DNA from: JAENVT01 sp031424145
GTDB lineage: Bacteria; Actinomycetota; Acidimicrobiia; Acidimicrobiales; Ilumatobacteraceae
Reading direction: 5' to 3'
Assembly (NCBI GenBank): GCA_031424145.1
Contig: JANPGV010000323.1
Span: 1-36,909, forward strand
DNA length: 36,909 bases
Made by a program: the position numbers and the translations under genes. The notes beneath the pieces are model-generated. The model searched no databases and was not told where the DNA came from. It saw nothing but the letters and a program-made list of their open reading frames with translations. Positions 1-7,645 of this stretch are shown in pieces (the stretch's first letter is position 1; the number at the start of each line of letters is the position of its first letter).

Positions 1-1
1 G

Positions 2-589
2 ATGGCGCTGGTCGCGATCGCTGTCGTGCTGGTCATCCGCAGTCGCGAGCCCGACGGCGCACAGCGAGTCAGCACAGTGGTACCACGGACAAGGCATCGA
101 CTGCGGCTGATGGTCGTGTGGACCGCGCTGGCCATAGTGGCCGGGACCGTGGTGACCGGCACCGGGCCGCATGCGGGTGACGAGAAAGCTCGTCGCTTCA
201 CGTTCCTGTCGATCACCTGGGTGGCGCGGATACACAGCGCGATCGTTTGGATAGCCGTCCTCATGGCGTTGAGCCTGTTGTGGCACTTGCGCAAACGGGC
301 ACACGACCGGGAGGTGCTCGACGCCCCCTTGACACTGTGGATGTGCGTCGCCCTGCTGCAGGGCGGAGTCGGTTATCTGCAGTACGCCAATGGTGTTCCC
401 GCGCCACTCGTGGCCGTGCACGTGGCGCTGGCGACCACCCTGTGGGCTACGTCGGTCTGGTTGTGGTGCACGACCTCGCGCCCAACCGGGACTGCCCGAA
501 GCATCATCACGGCCTCGCGCCGGCCGAGCTCAGTTCCCGAGGCTGCGAGCGAATTCGGAGAGTTTGTCGACGGCCGACGCGAAGAATGA
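2..589 (+). CDS. ctaA: heme A synthase (COX15/CtaA family), C-terminal part
   Basis: This is the C-terminal 195 residues of a polytopic membrane protein; the true start lies left of the window. CtaA converts heme O to heme A for aa3-type cytochrome oxidases in the cytoplasmic membrane. The visible part has about five hydrophobic segments and the family's conserved histidine neighbourhoods: a GTGPHAGD loop, ARIHS, and a GYLQYANG...AVHVALAT block near the C-terminus. The heme-binding histidines of the C-terminal half of the family lie in such motifs. The tail after the last membrane segment is about 40 residues of polar, low-conservation sequence. Its last 60 nt overlap the 3' end of the convergent small gene at 530-730, so a shorter natural protein cannot be excluded, but no earlier stop exists in this frame. 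Confidence 0.85.
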   Translation: MALVAIAVVLVIRSREPDGAQRVSTVVPRTRHRLRLMVVWTALAIVAGTVVTGTGPHAGDEKARRFTFLSITWVARIHSAIVWIAVLMALSLLWHLRKRAHDREVLDAPLTLWMCVALLQGGVGYLQYANGVPAPLVAVHVALATTLWATSVWLWCTTSRPTGTARSIITASRRPSSVPEAASEFGEFVDGRREE

Positions 590-730
590 GCCGATCGAGT
601 TGACGAAGTTGACCGTGGCGTCTGCGCTGCCGGCGGGATCCTGCCAGAGACGAATGACCAGGAACGCCACGAACAGATAGAAAGCGATCTTTGTCGCCGC
701 CTTCAGCTGAGCGAGAGCGCTTGTCATCAT
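530..730 (-). CDS. small single-pass membrane protein, 66 aa, unknown function
   Basis: The start is the first of two adjacent ATGs at 730. A GGAGG lies 7 nt upstream of it on the minus strand, so a longer reading from 877 is not needed. The protein has an amphipathic N-terminus (TSALAQLKAATK), one membrane segment at about residues 14-24 (IAFYLFVAFLVIRLW), and an amphipathic C-terminal helix rich in Phe, Ser and Ala. I do not recognise a named family; the arrangement resembles short hypothetical membrane proteins common in actinobacteria. It is served by a near-consensus promoter at 818-846, giving a leader of about 80 nt, so strong expression is expected. Its C-terminal codons overlap the 3' end of ctaA in the opposite direction. 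Confidence 0.7.
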   Translation of the reverse strand: MMTSALAQLKAATKIAFYLFVAFLVIRLWQDPAGSADATVNFVNSIGSFFASAVDKLSEFARSLGN

Positions 731-817
731 CTGGGTGCCTCCGAGGTTGAACGAAACCCCACCCGCCAAATCTGGAATCGAATCCTCAGGTTTCGAACGG
801 GTCTCCACCCGCAGGAA

Positions 818-846
818 ATTGTAGCGACTACGGCCCCTTCTATCAA
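818..846 (-). promoter_or_regulatory. near-consensus sigma-70 promoter for the 66-aa membrane protein
   Basis: On the minus strand TTGATA (846-841) is followed by exactly 17 nt and TACAAT (823-818). Each hexamer has five of six consensus bases. Transcription would start near 811 and run into the small gene starting at 730. This is the best promoter match I found in the window. Confidence 0.75.
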
Positions 847-930
847 CGACCCTGGACCGAGCCACAATTTGGGCCAAAGGGCTCCGACGTCTCGGGTTGG
901 GTCTGCTACCTGTGAACGCCCTTCAACAGG

Positions 931-936
931 TATAGT
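931..936 (+). promoter_or_regulatory. -10 element TATAGT, likely leaderless start of the CGNR gene
   Basis: TATAGT ends 6 nt before the ATG at 943. A -10 box at this distance puts the transcription start on or next to the start codon, so the mRNA would have no leader. No Shine-Dalgarno sequence is visible and no clear -35 box is present. Confidence 0.55.
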
Positions 937-942
937 CCGGCG

Positions 943-1542
943 ATGCTCAGCACGACCCCGAGCCGCGCACTTCGCCGCCCGTTCGACTTCAGCGGCAACC
1001 ACCTCGTGATCGACTTCATCAACACGGTGAATGGCCGTCCGAACTACACGAGAGACGACCTCACCGATTCCCACGATGTCATCGATTGGGCCAGAGCTGC
1101 AGGATTACTGTCTCAGACCGGCCACGTCAAGACTGGGTCGGAGCCGTTGGAGGCAGCCGTCTCGCTCCGGGAGAACCTGTATGAGGTGTTTGGCCCGATC
1201 GCGGCTCGGCGTACGCCTGAGCCGGCCGTGGTGGAGCTCGTCGTCCGTCGTGCAGCGCAGGCCATGCGCGCCGCTAGCTGGGAGGCCGGTCCTTCCGGCT
1301 TCAAACCCCTCTGGCCGCAGGATTCGATCGAATCGATCTGCGACCGACTCGCCGACGAGGCGGTCAGTCTGTTGCGGTCGCCGGCGGTCGCGCGGCTCGG
1401 GTCGTGCGCGGGGTGCGGCTGGCTCTTCCTCGACACCTCACGCGGGCACGCCCGCCGCTGGTGCTCGATGAACGTGTGCGGTGTGCGCGACAAGATGCGG
1501 CGCTATCACCAGCGGCAGGCGGCCGGCCCGGTGACCATGTGA
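943..1542 (+). CDS. CGNR zinc-finger / ABATE-domain transcriptional regulator
   Basis: This 199-aa protein has an N-terminal ABATE-like (stress-induced regulator) domain, from FDFSGNHLVIDFINT at about residues 14-28 up to about residue 140. A C-terminal zinc ribbon follows: CAGCGWLFLD, then RRWCSMNVCGVRDKMRRYHQR. The four cysteines and the CGNR-like box (CGVR here) are the family hallmark. The C-terminal helix should contact DNA. The ATG at 943 follows a TATAGT box by 6 nt, suggesting a leaderless mRNA. The stop overlaps the GTG start of the permease by 4 nt (GTGA at 1539-1542), so regulator, permease and ATPase are translationally coupled and the regulator probably controls the cassette. The inducing signal is unknown. 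Confidence 0.85.
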   Translation: MLSTTPSRALRRPFDFSGNHLVIDFINTVNGRPNYTRDDLTDSHDVIDWARAAGLLSQTGHVKTGSEPLEAAVSLRENLYEVFGPIAARRTPEPAVVELVVRRAAQAMRAASWEAGPSGFKPLWPQDSIESICDRLADEAVSLLRSPAVARLGSCAGCGWLFLDTSRGHARRWCSMNVCGVRDKMRRYHQRQAAGPVTM

Positions 1543-4500
1543 GCAGTTTCCGGGTCGCGATCGAATGCGCGTTCCGTAGGGCCCGCACGCGCAAGGGCCG
1601 GTTCTCGGCGACCGTCGTGGCGATCGCCGTGGGCATCGCCGGACTGCTGCTTGTTGCTGTGGCGGGAACAGTCGCGGGCGATCGCGCGTTGCAGCGTGGC
1701 GTCGGCGACCTTGACCCGGTCGAGCGTGCGTTCACCGCATCGATGTCGCCTGATCTCTCACCCACCTCGGATCAGCTGGGTACGTTGAACAAGCAGATCG
1801 ACCAGCGACTTCAACGTCACGGCTTCGGTCGAGTGTTGCGGACCGTCGAATACCGTGCTCTCGCCGCTGGCGACGGCCGTACGGTTCGCTTCGCCGGCAT
1901 TGACGACGTTCAGCAAGCTGCCCGCCTTGTCGACGGCTCGTGGCCAACGCGATGCGACGCAGATCGTTGCGAAGTGGTCGCTCTGGTAGATCCCGCGGCG
2001 AGTACCGAACCTGTTGCACCGTTCCCCGCTTCTTCGCCAATCGGCCTCACCATCGTTGGCATGGCGGTCGCAACAACCGATCTGTTGTTGAGCGGGCAGT
2101 TGCGCCCCGAGCCCACGGAGCTGATCGTCCTTGCTGACGGCGTCGCCAAAGCCTCGGGGCTGGCCGACTATGCGCTCTTCCGGCGCACGTACGCGTGGCA
2201 GGTCCCGGTCGTCGGCGAAAAGTTGCGCAGCACCGACATCAATCCATTGCTCGGTGCAGTTCGCTCGATCACCAGCGAGGTGTCGCTGCCCGGTGGCGTC
2301 GTCTCCGGCCCCGAGGACGAACTGCTGTCGATCAGCTGCCGCACACGAATCACGGGCAATCGGTTGGTGGTACCGATCGCGGCACTGCTCGTGCTGTTCT
2401 TCGGGGTGGCGGTTCTGGCGGGGGTCGGCGGGCGGAATGACCATCGGCGAACGTCGGCGCTACTGCGCCGCCGGGGTGCACAACGCCCTGTGATCGTGAC
2501 CTTTCGTGTGCTCGAGGCACTCCTTCCCGTCGTCGGAGGTCTCGTCGCGGGTGTCGGCATCGGCCTCGGGTCGGGCGGGTGGGTCGGCCATCATGCCGGG
2601 CTCGGCGGTTGGAGCATCCTGCGTCGATCGATAGACGGCCCGGTCGCGATCAGAGTCCTCGAGGTCAGCGCGGTGGTGTGGCTGCTGATCTTCCTGGTTC
2701 TGAGCCTCGAGGACGTGCTGCCTGTCCAGCGGCGCCGTCGACCGGTCGCCAGCGACGTGGCTGGCGTGGCGGCGCTGTTGGTGCTGCTCGTGTTGATCGC
2801 CCGTGGTTCGATATCCACCGGCTCGCTCGATCGCAGCGTGGACCCGGCGCTGATCGCCGTTCCGGTACTGGCTGCTATCGCCCTCGCAGCTGTTGTGATT
2901 CGAGTGGTACCGATGGCAATGCGAGTCGCCTCGGCCGCAAGTCCGCGCCGATGGCCCTTGACCAAACTGACGCTGGCAGAGGCCACGGCCCAACCACTGC
3001 AATCGATCGCAACTGCTTCTTTGATCGCTGTGACTGTGATGTTCGCACTGTTGTCCTTCGGCTACGCGTCCACCCTTCGCTTGGGATCGCGCGACCAGGC
3101 CGCGTTTGCCGTTCCGTACGACTTTCGCCTCCAACTCGGTTCGTCCCTCGTTCGGCCGCAGGCGCTCCAACCAGCCGGCGGTTGGGCGACCCTGGCACCC
3201 GGAACGACGCGGAGCGATGTGCTGCGCCGCGGCGTCGCCATACGCCGATCGGCGACCAAGTCGCAAACGGTCGAGTTGCTGGGCATCGATCCGGCGACCC
3301 TCGGCCACCTCCATGGTTGGAGGTCGAGTTTCGGACCGGAACCGGTGCAGTTCTCGCCACTGATCGATGCACCGCCGACATCCCTCGGCAGTGTGTTGCC
3401 GGACGACGCCACGTCCATCGAGTTCGATGGCACCGGCCTCGAGGGCCTGCACACCTCCGCCGTCATCGCCCGCACCGATGGCACGTGGCACGAGATCACC
3501 CTCGATGAGGAGTTCGACGGCGGTGTCCGCACAGTACTGACACCTGGCGACGCCGGTGGTCGACTCGTCGGGTTCAGGTTGGCGCAACCCGCCGACGTCT
3601 CCGCGCGCGTCGAGCACCACATCGGAGAGGGCACCACCTCCGAGGCCGCCCGGGCGATCGACGTCACGTTGCAACGCGTGCAAACCCAATCGTCCGGCGG
3701 TCAAACGACGGCGATCGGGTTACCGGTCGACCGGCTGCGTGCCGCAGACGCGAAGGTCGAGCCGGAATCGGGCTCCGCTGTGCGGGTCACCGGTTCATTG
3801 CTCGGCACCGCAATCTTGGTGACACCTCCGGGCCCAGGCCAACTGGAGCCGCTCGAAGCGGTCATGGACCCGGTGACTGCATCTGCAGCAGTTGATGGGA
3901 TCGTTGCGGTCCAGACCAGCAGCGGGACGTTGCGTGTGCACCCGAGCGCGATCGTGGATCGATTCCCCGGTGTCGGCGCGAGGTTCGCGATCATGGACAT
4001 CAGCGCGTTGCAACCCGCGCTCGATCTGTTGCAACCGGGAGCAGGCACCGCCAACGAGGTGTGGCTGGCCAGCGACACATCTGCTCACGAGGGTGTGCTG
4101 GCCGCACAGCTCGGCGACCCGGCGTTCGATTCGATCCAACTGGACCGTCGCTCGACGAGGCAGACGTCGCTGGCCACTGATCCGCTCGCGGTAGTGACGC
4201 TGCTGATCCTCATGGCATCGGCGCTCGTGGCGATCGTGCTCGGCGCCTGCGCAGTGTTGTTCGGCGCGGCAGCTGCGGCGACCGACGACCGCCCGCTGCT
4301 GCGCATGTTGGCGTTGGAACGGGTCCAGGGGCGGCGATTGGTCACGATGGTCGCAGGCAAGTCATTGGCGGCTGTCCTCCTCGCTGTGCCCCTCGGCTTG
4401 ATCGGGGGCCGCTGGTTGCTGCAGATCGCCACACGTCTCGTGGCGGTGTCAGCGACGTCGGGCAGGCCGAATCCACCGCTTCGCCTCGCCGTCCCGTGGA

Positions 4501-4616
4501 TCGAAGTCGCGTTGCTGTCGGTTGCATTGCTGGTTGTCCTGGCACTGGGAGCAGTCGTCGGCGCGATGTCGGCCCAACGCGTGCCCGACGAAGACCTGAT
4601 GCGTGGCACGACATGA
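1539..4616 (+). CDS. large FtsX-like ABC transporter permease
   Basis: The GTG at 1539 is chosen because it overlaps the regulator's stop and gives a sensible N-terminus (VSSFRVAIECAFRRARTRKG) with positive charges just before the first membrane segment. An upstream ATG in frame at 1404 would lie inside the regulator. The 1025-aa protein has one N-terminal TM (about 18-42), an extracytoplasmic domain to about 275, a block of about six TMs (about 276-510), a second large extracytoplasmic domain (about 515-880) and three C-terminal TMs (about 883-910, 935-960, 990-1015). This double layout is typical of FtsX/MacB-superfamily permeases (type VII ABC), which do mechanical work on envelope substrates rather than classic import. 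The substrate is unknown. The stop overlaps the ATPase start (ATGA). Confidence 0.8.
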   Translation: MSSFRVAIECAFRRARTRKGRFSATVVAIAVGIAGLLLVAVAGTVAGDRALQRGVGDLDPVERAFTASMSPDLSPTSDQLGTLNKQIDQRLQRHGFGRVLRTVEYRALAAGDGRTVRFAGIDDVQQAARLVDGSWPTRCDADRCEVVALVDPAASTEPVAPFPASSPIGLTIVGMAVATTDLLLSGQLRPEPTELIVLADGVAKASGLADYALFRRTYAWQVPVVGEKLRSTDINPLLGAVRSITSEVSLPGGVVSGPEDELLSISCRTRITGNRLVVPIAALLVLFFGVAVLAGVGGRNDHRRTSALLRRRGAQRPVIVTFRVLEALLPVVGGLVAGVGIGLGSGGWVGHHAGLGGWSILRRSIDGPVAIRVLEVSAVVWLLIFLVLSLEDVLPVQRRRRPVASDVAGVAALLVLLVLIARGSISTGSLDRSVDPALIAVPVLAAIALAAVVIRVVPMAMRVASAASPRRWPLTKLTLAEATAQPLQSIATASLIAVTVMFALLSFGYASTLRLGSRDQAAFAVPYDFRLQLGSSLVRPQALQPAGGWATLAPGTTRSDVLRRGVAIRRSATKSQTVELLGIDPATLGHLHGWRSSFGPEPVQFSPLIDAPPTSLGSVLPDDATSIEFDGTGLEGLHTSAVIARTDGTWHEITLDEEFDGGVRTVLTPGDAGGRLVGFRLAQPADVSARVEHHIGEGTTSEAARAIDVTLQRVQTQSSGGQTTAIGLPVDRLRAADAKVEPESGSAVRVTGSLLGTAILVTPPGPGQLEPLEAVMDPVTASAAVDGIVAVQTSSGTLRVHPSAIVDRFPGVGARFAIMDISALQPALDLLQPGAGTANEVWLASDTSAHEGVLAAQLGDPAFDSIQLDRRSTRQTSLATDPLAVVTLLILMASALVAIVLGACAVLFGAAAAATDDRPLLRMLALERVQGRRLVTMVAGKSLAAVLLAVPLGLIGGRWLLQIATRLVAVSATSGRPNPPLRLAVPWIEVALLSVALLVVLALGAVVGAMSAQRVPDEDLMRGTT

Positions 4617-6121
4617 CGCAACTCGTGCTGTCCGCCACGGAACCGGTCATCGACATCGACGATGCGTTCGTGCTGCACCGCGGTCGCGCCCACGACGTCG
4701 CCGCGCTGCGCGGGCTGAGCCTGCAGGTGGACCCGGGGGAGCGGATCGTCCTGCGTGGTCCCAGCGGCTCGGGCAAGTCGACCCTCGTCGCCGCGTTGAC
4801 GGCACAGGTGCGGGCGAGCGCAGGCCGCGTGAGGTTGTTCGGCCACGACATGGCCCAGTTGGACCACGCTGCAGCCGTCCGGTTGCGCACAGAACACGTT
4901 GGCGTCATCAGCCAGCGCTCTGGGCTCGATCTGGTCGACGATCTCGACTGCCTTGACAACGTGGCCCTGCAATCACGATTGTCCGGTGTGGATCGCGAGG
5001 CGGCCAGGCGAGCGGGCGCGGAGGCTTTGGCTCGACTCGGTCTGAACCATCTGGCGCGTCGGTTGCCGCCGTCCCTCTCCGGCGGCGAACGCCAGCGCGT
5101 CGCGCTCGCCGCCGCGTTGGCTCACGGCCCCGGGCTCGTCATCGCCGACGAGCCGACCGGCGAGCTCGACGCCGTCAGCGCCGACGAGGTGTACGACTTC
5201 TTGCGCGAGCACGCCGAGCGGACGGGCGCGGCACTGTTGATCGTCACCCACGATGCCCGGGCGGAGCGCGTGGCCACCCGCGTGCTCACGATTCACGACG
5301 GTCGTGTTAGTGAGGAATCACTCAGCGGCCGCACTTCATTGGTGGTGGATGGAAGGGGTTGGGTCCGCCTCCCGGACGCGATGCGTGCTGATGCGCGAAT
5401 AGCCGGGCGAGCCGTGGCGGCTGCCGCCGAGGGCCGGATAAGCCTGGCCGGCTCGGGTCCAGTGTCGTCTGTTCCCTCGGAAGAGGGCAGCGCGGCCAAG
5501 GGGGTTGGGGAGCTCGCGGTCAGTGTTCGAGAGGCTGAGATCGACTTCGACGGAACCACCATCGGACCGGTCTCGCTCGATCTGCACCGCGGTCAGGTGA
5601 CGGTTATCAGCGGGCGTTCCGGTTCGGGCAAGACCAGCATCCTCTCCGTCATTCTCGGGGTCACCGAACCGACCCGAGGAGTGGTGGAACGCAAGGTGAA
5701 CTCGTTCGCGTGCTGCCCGCAAACTGCCGCGTTCGCCGACCAGCAGAGTGTCGCCGCCAACGTCGACCTCGTGCGCGCCCTTCGATCCCTACCACTGACC
5801 GAGGATGGCGCAGAAATACTTCGAAGGCTCGGCCTCGCGGACCTCCTCGAACGGCCTGCAGGTGCTTTGTCAGGAGGGGAACGACAACGCACGGCCGTGG
5901 CTAGAGCGCTGGCCGTCGAGGCGGGTCTCGTCGTGCTCGACGAGCCGACTTCGCAGCTCGATCGTGCTACTGCACGGTTAATATCCCGTGCGATCAGGGA
6001 GTGTGCGCAGCGGGGTGCCAGCGTGGTGTGCGCCAGTCATGACGAGGAATTGCTGGGCATTGCGGACCAGATCATCGACCTCGGAACAGGGCGCCCGGCG
6101 GCTGAGGTTACTTGTCAGTAG
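4613..6121 (+). CDS. ABC ATPase with two tandem nucleotide-binding domains
   Basis: The ATG at 4613 overlaps the permease stop (ATGA), and an earlier in-frame ATG at 4496 lies inside the permease. The 502-aa protein carries two complete ATPase domains. Domain 1 has Walker A GPSGSGKST (49-57), signature LSGGERQR (155-162), Walker B VIADEPTGELD and the H-loop VTHDAR. Domain 2 has Walker A GRSGSGKTS (334-342), a Q-loop CPQTAAF, the same signature LSGGERQR (419-426), Walker B VVLDEPTSQLD and ASHDEE. It should energise the adjacent permease. LolD/MacB-type partners are normally single domains that dimerise, so a fused pair on one chain is unusual for this permease type. Both ATP sites look intact. 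Confidence 0.85.
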   Translation: MTQLVLSATEPVIDIDDAFVLHRGRAHDVAALRGLSLQVDPGERIVLRGPSGSGKSTLVAALTAQVRASAGRVRLFGHDMAQLDHAAAVRLRTEHVGVISQRSGLDLVDDLDCLDNVALQSRLSGVDREAARRAGAEALARLGLNHLARRLPPSLSGGERQRVALAAALAHGPGLVIADEPTGELDAVSADEVYDFLREHAERTGAALLIVTHDARAERVATRVLTIHDGRVSEESLSGRTSLVVDGRGWVRLPDAMRADARIAGRAVAAAAEGRISLAGSGPVSSVPSEEGSAAKGVGELAVSVREAEIDFDGTTIGPVSLDLHRGQVTVISGRSGSGKTSILSVILGVTEPTRGVVERKVNSFACCPQTAAFADQQSVAANVDLVRALRSLPLTEDGAEILRRLGLADLLERPAGALSGGERQRTAVARALAVEAGLVVLDEPTSQLDRATARLISRAIRECAQRGASVVCASHDEELLGIADQIIDLGTGRPAAEVTCQ

Positions 6122-6140
6122 ATGCCCGCCCTGTTAGGGT
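6112..6140 (+). promoter_or_regulatory. sigma-70-type promoter for the liv operon
   Basis: TTGTCA (6112-6117), a 17-nt spacer and TAGGGT (6135-6140). It begins inside the last codons of the upstream ATPase gene. Transcription would start near 6147, giving livJ a leader of about 95 nt that ends with the GAGGGGGAG ribosome site at 6223-6231. Confidence 0.65.
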
Positions 6141-6240
6141 TCGGGCGCGATTCCGTACTCGGGTCGTACTGTCGGTCGCATGTGGGGGCGAGCCATTTGG
6201 CGTGTCCCCATTCGTGTGTACCGAGGGGGAGAAACCAAAT

Positions 6241-7560
6241 ATGCCAACGAAAGGCAGGACCATGAGGTTCAAAAAAGCGTCAGCGCTCTTCATCGCGCTG
6301 GCAGTTGTAGGCGTTGCCTGCGGCAGTGACACGAAGGTGGCCACAGACACCGCAGCTGCTGGGTCGTCCGGCGGAACAACGCCTGCCGCCAGCAGCGGAG
6401 CACTGATCATCGCCACAGACCTTCCGCTTCAGGGTGCGTCGAAGGACGCGTCGGCGGACACCAACAATGCCATCTCGCTGCTCATCGAGCAGGCCGGCGG
6501 CAAGGCTGGCGCCTATCCGATCTCGATGAAGGCATACGATGACTCGACCGCCGCGAAGGGCAAATGGGACGACGCCACCTGCGCCAAGAACGCCAGCGAC
6601 CACGTCGCCAACAAGGCTGAGGTGGCCGTCATGGGCACCTATAACTCGGGTTGCGCGAAGATCCAGGTACCGGTGCTCAACGAAGACCCAAACGGGCCGA
6701 TGCTGATGGTCTCGCACGCCAACACCAATGTGGGTCTGACGAAGGCCTGGGAGCCGGGCGAGCCCGAAAAGTACTATCCGACTGGTGTTCGCAACTACGC
6801 ACGCGTCGTCACCACCGACGACTTCCAGGGGCAGGCTGATGCACAATTCGTGAAGCAAGATCTGAAGCTCTCGAAGTGCGTCGTGCTGAACGATGCGCAG
6901 ACGTACGGTGTTGGTGTCGCCAGGGCCTTCAAAGAGGAGGCAGCCAAGCAAGGCATTGAGATCGTCGCCGACCAGGCGTGGGATTCCAAGCAGCCGAACT
7001 ACACGGCGTTGTTCGAAGGATTCAAGGACCTCAACCCCGACTGCGTCTTCCTCGGTGGCATCAACGACAACAATGGTGAGCAGCTGGTCAAGGACAAGGT
7101 GGCGGTGCTCGGACCCAACAGTGGGGCAGTGAAGCTCATTGCTCCCGATGGTTTCACGGGTTATCCGAGCCTTCTCAAGCTGACCGAGTCGGCGGATATG
7201 TACATCTCGTTCGCCGGCCTACCTGGTTCTGAGCTGCTCAAGAATGGCGGCGCCGGTGCGAAGTTCGCCTCCGACTTCCAGGCCAAGTTCGGTCATGCAC
7301 CTGCCTCGGCCTACGCCATCTACGGCGCTGCGGCAACACAGTTCATCATGAAGGCGATCGCCGCCTCCGATGGAACCCGCAAGGGCATTCGCGATGCTGC
7401 GTTCTCCGGCAAAATCACGATCACCGCTGAAGAGTCGGTCATCGGCAAGGAGTTCAGCATCGATCCGAAGTCGGGTGACGTGTCTGTGCACGACCTGTCG
7501 ATCCAGGTCGTGCAGGGCGGCGTCGAGACGTTCCTCAAGGCCTGGCCCCTCGACGTCTGA
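6241..7560 (+). CDS. livJ: branched-chain-amino-acid-type ABC substrate-binding lipoprotein
   Basis: This is a periplasmic-binding-protein type 1 (Peripla_BP_6 / LivJ-like) receptor. The ATG at 6241 is preferred because a GAGGGGGAG sits 9 nt upstream; the in-frame ATG at 6262 is an alternative with a weaker site. The N-terminus is a lipoprotein signal with lipobox VGVAC and Cys27 as the lipidated residue, followed by a Gly/Ser/Thr/Ala-rich linker. The mature part starts with IIATDLPLQGASKD and carries the alternating Rossmann-like lobes of the family, including an ATQFIMKAIAASDG helix near the end. It captures substrate outside the membrane for LivHMGF. LivJ relatives bind leucine, amides, urea, prolines or aromatic compounds, so the ligand is open; the downstream catabolic genes make a proline-like or betaine-like ligand worth testing. 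Confidence 0.88.
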   Translation: MPTKGRTMRFKKASALFIALAVVGVACGSDTKVATDTAAAGSSGGTTPAASSGALIIATDLPLQGASKDASADTNNAISLLIEQAGGKAGAYPISMKAYDDSTAAKGKWDDATCAKNASDHVANKAEVAVMGTYNSGCAKIQVPVLNEDPNGPMLMVSHANTNVGLTKAWEPGEPEKYYPTGVRNYARVVTTDDFQGQADAQFVKQDLKLSKCVVLNDAQTYGVGVARAFKEEAAKQGIEIVADQAWDSKQPNYTALFEGFKDLNPDCVFLGGINDNNGEQLVKDKVAVLGPNSGAVKLIAPDGFTGYPSLLKLTESADMYISFAGLPGSELLKNGGAGAKFASDFQAKFGHAPASAYAIYGAAATQFIMKAIAASDGTRKGIRDAAFSGKITITAEESVIGKEFSIDPKSGDVSVHDLSIQVVQGGVETFLKAWPLDV

Positions 7561-7594
7561 CGGCCCCGGAATTCGCCGAGCATCAATTCACTGA

Positions 7595-7628
7595 AACTGG
7601 GGTGGCTCCTGTGGGGGCCGCCCCAGTT
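7595..7628 (+). other. strong intergenic RNA hairpin between livJ and livH
   Basis: AACTGGGGTGGC (7595-7606) pairs with GCCGCCCCAGTT (7617-7628) as a 12-bp stem with one G-U pair, around a 10-nt loop. No U-tract follows, so it is not a canonical terminator. In this position it would protect the livJ 3' end or partly attenuate read-through, raising the receptor level above that of the membrane subunits. Confidence 0.6.
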
Positions 7629-7645
7629 CGTACCTGGAGGGAAAC

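Noticed and set aside
2460..3704. 414-aa open frame antisense to the permease
   Set aside because: High-GC coding DNA leaves long open antisense frames. The translation is rich in Arg, Gln, His and Asp with no hydrophobic or family motif, and the plus-strand frame is a clear permease.
7595..7628. Rho-independent terminator after livJ
   Set aside because: The stem is strong but no run of T follows on the plus strand, and the downstream liv genes need read-through.
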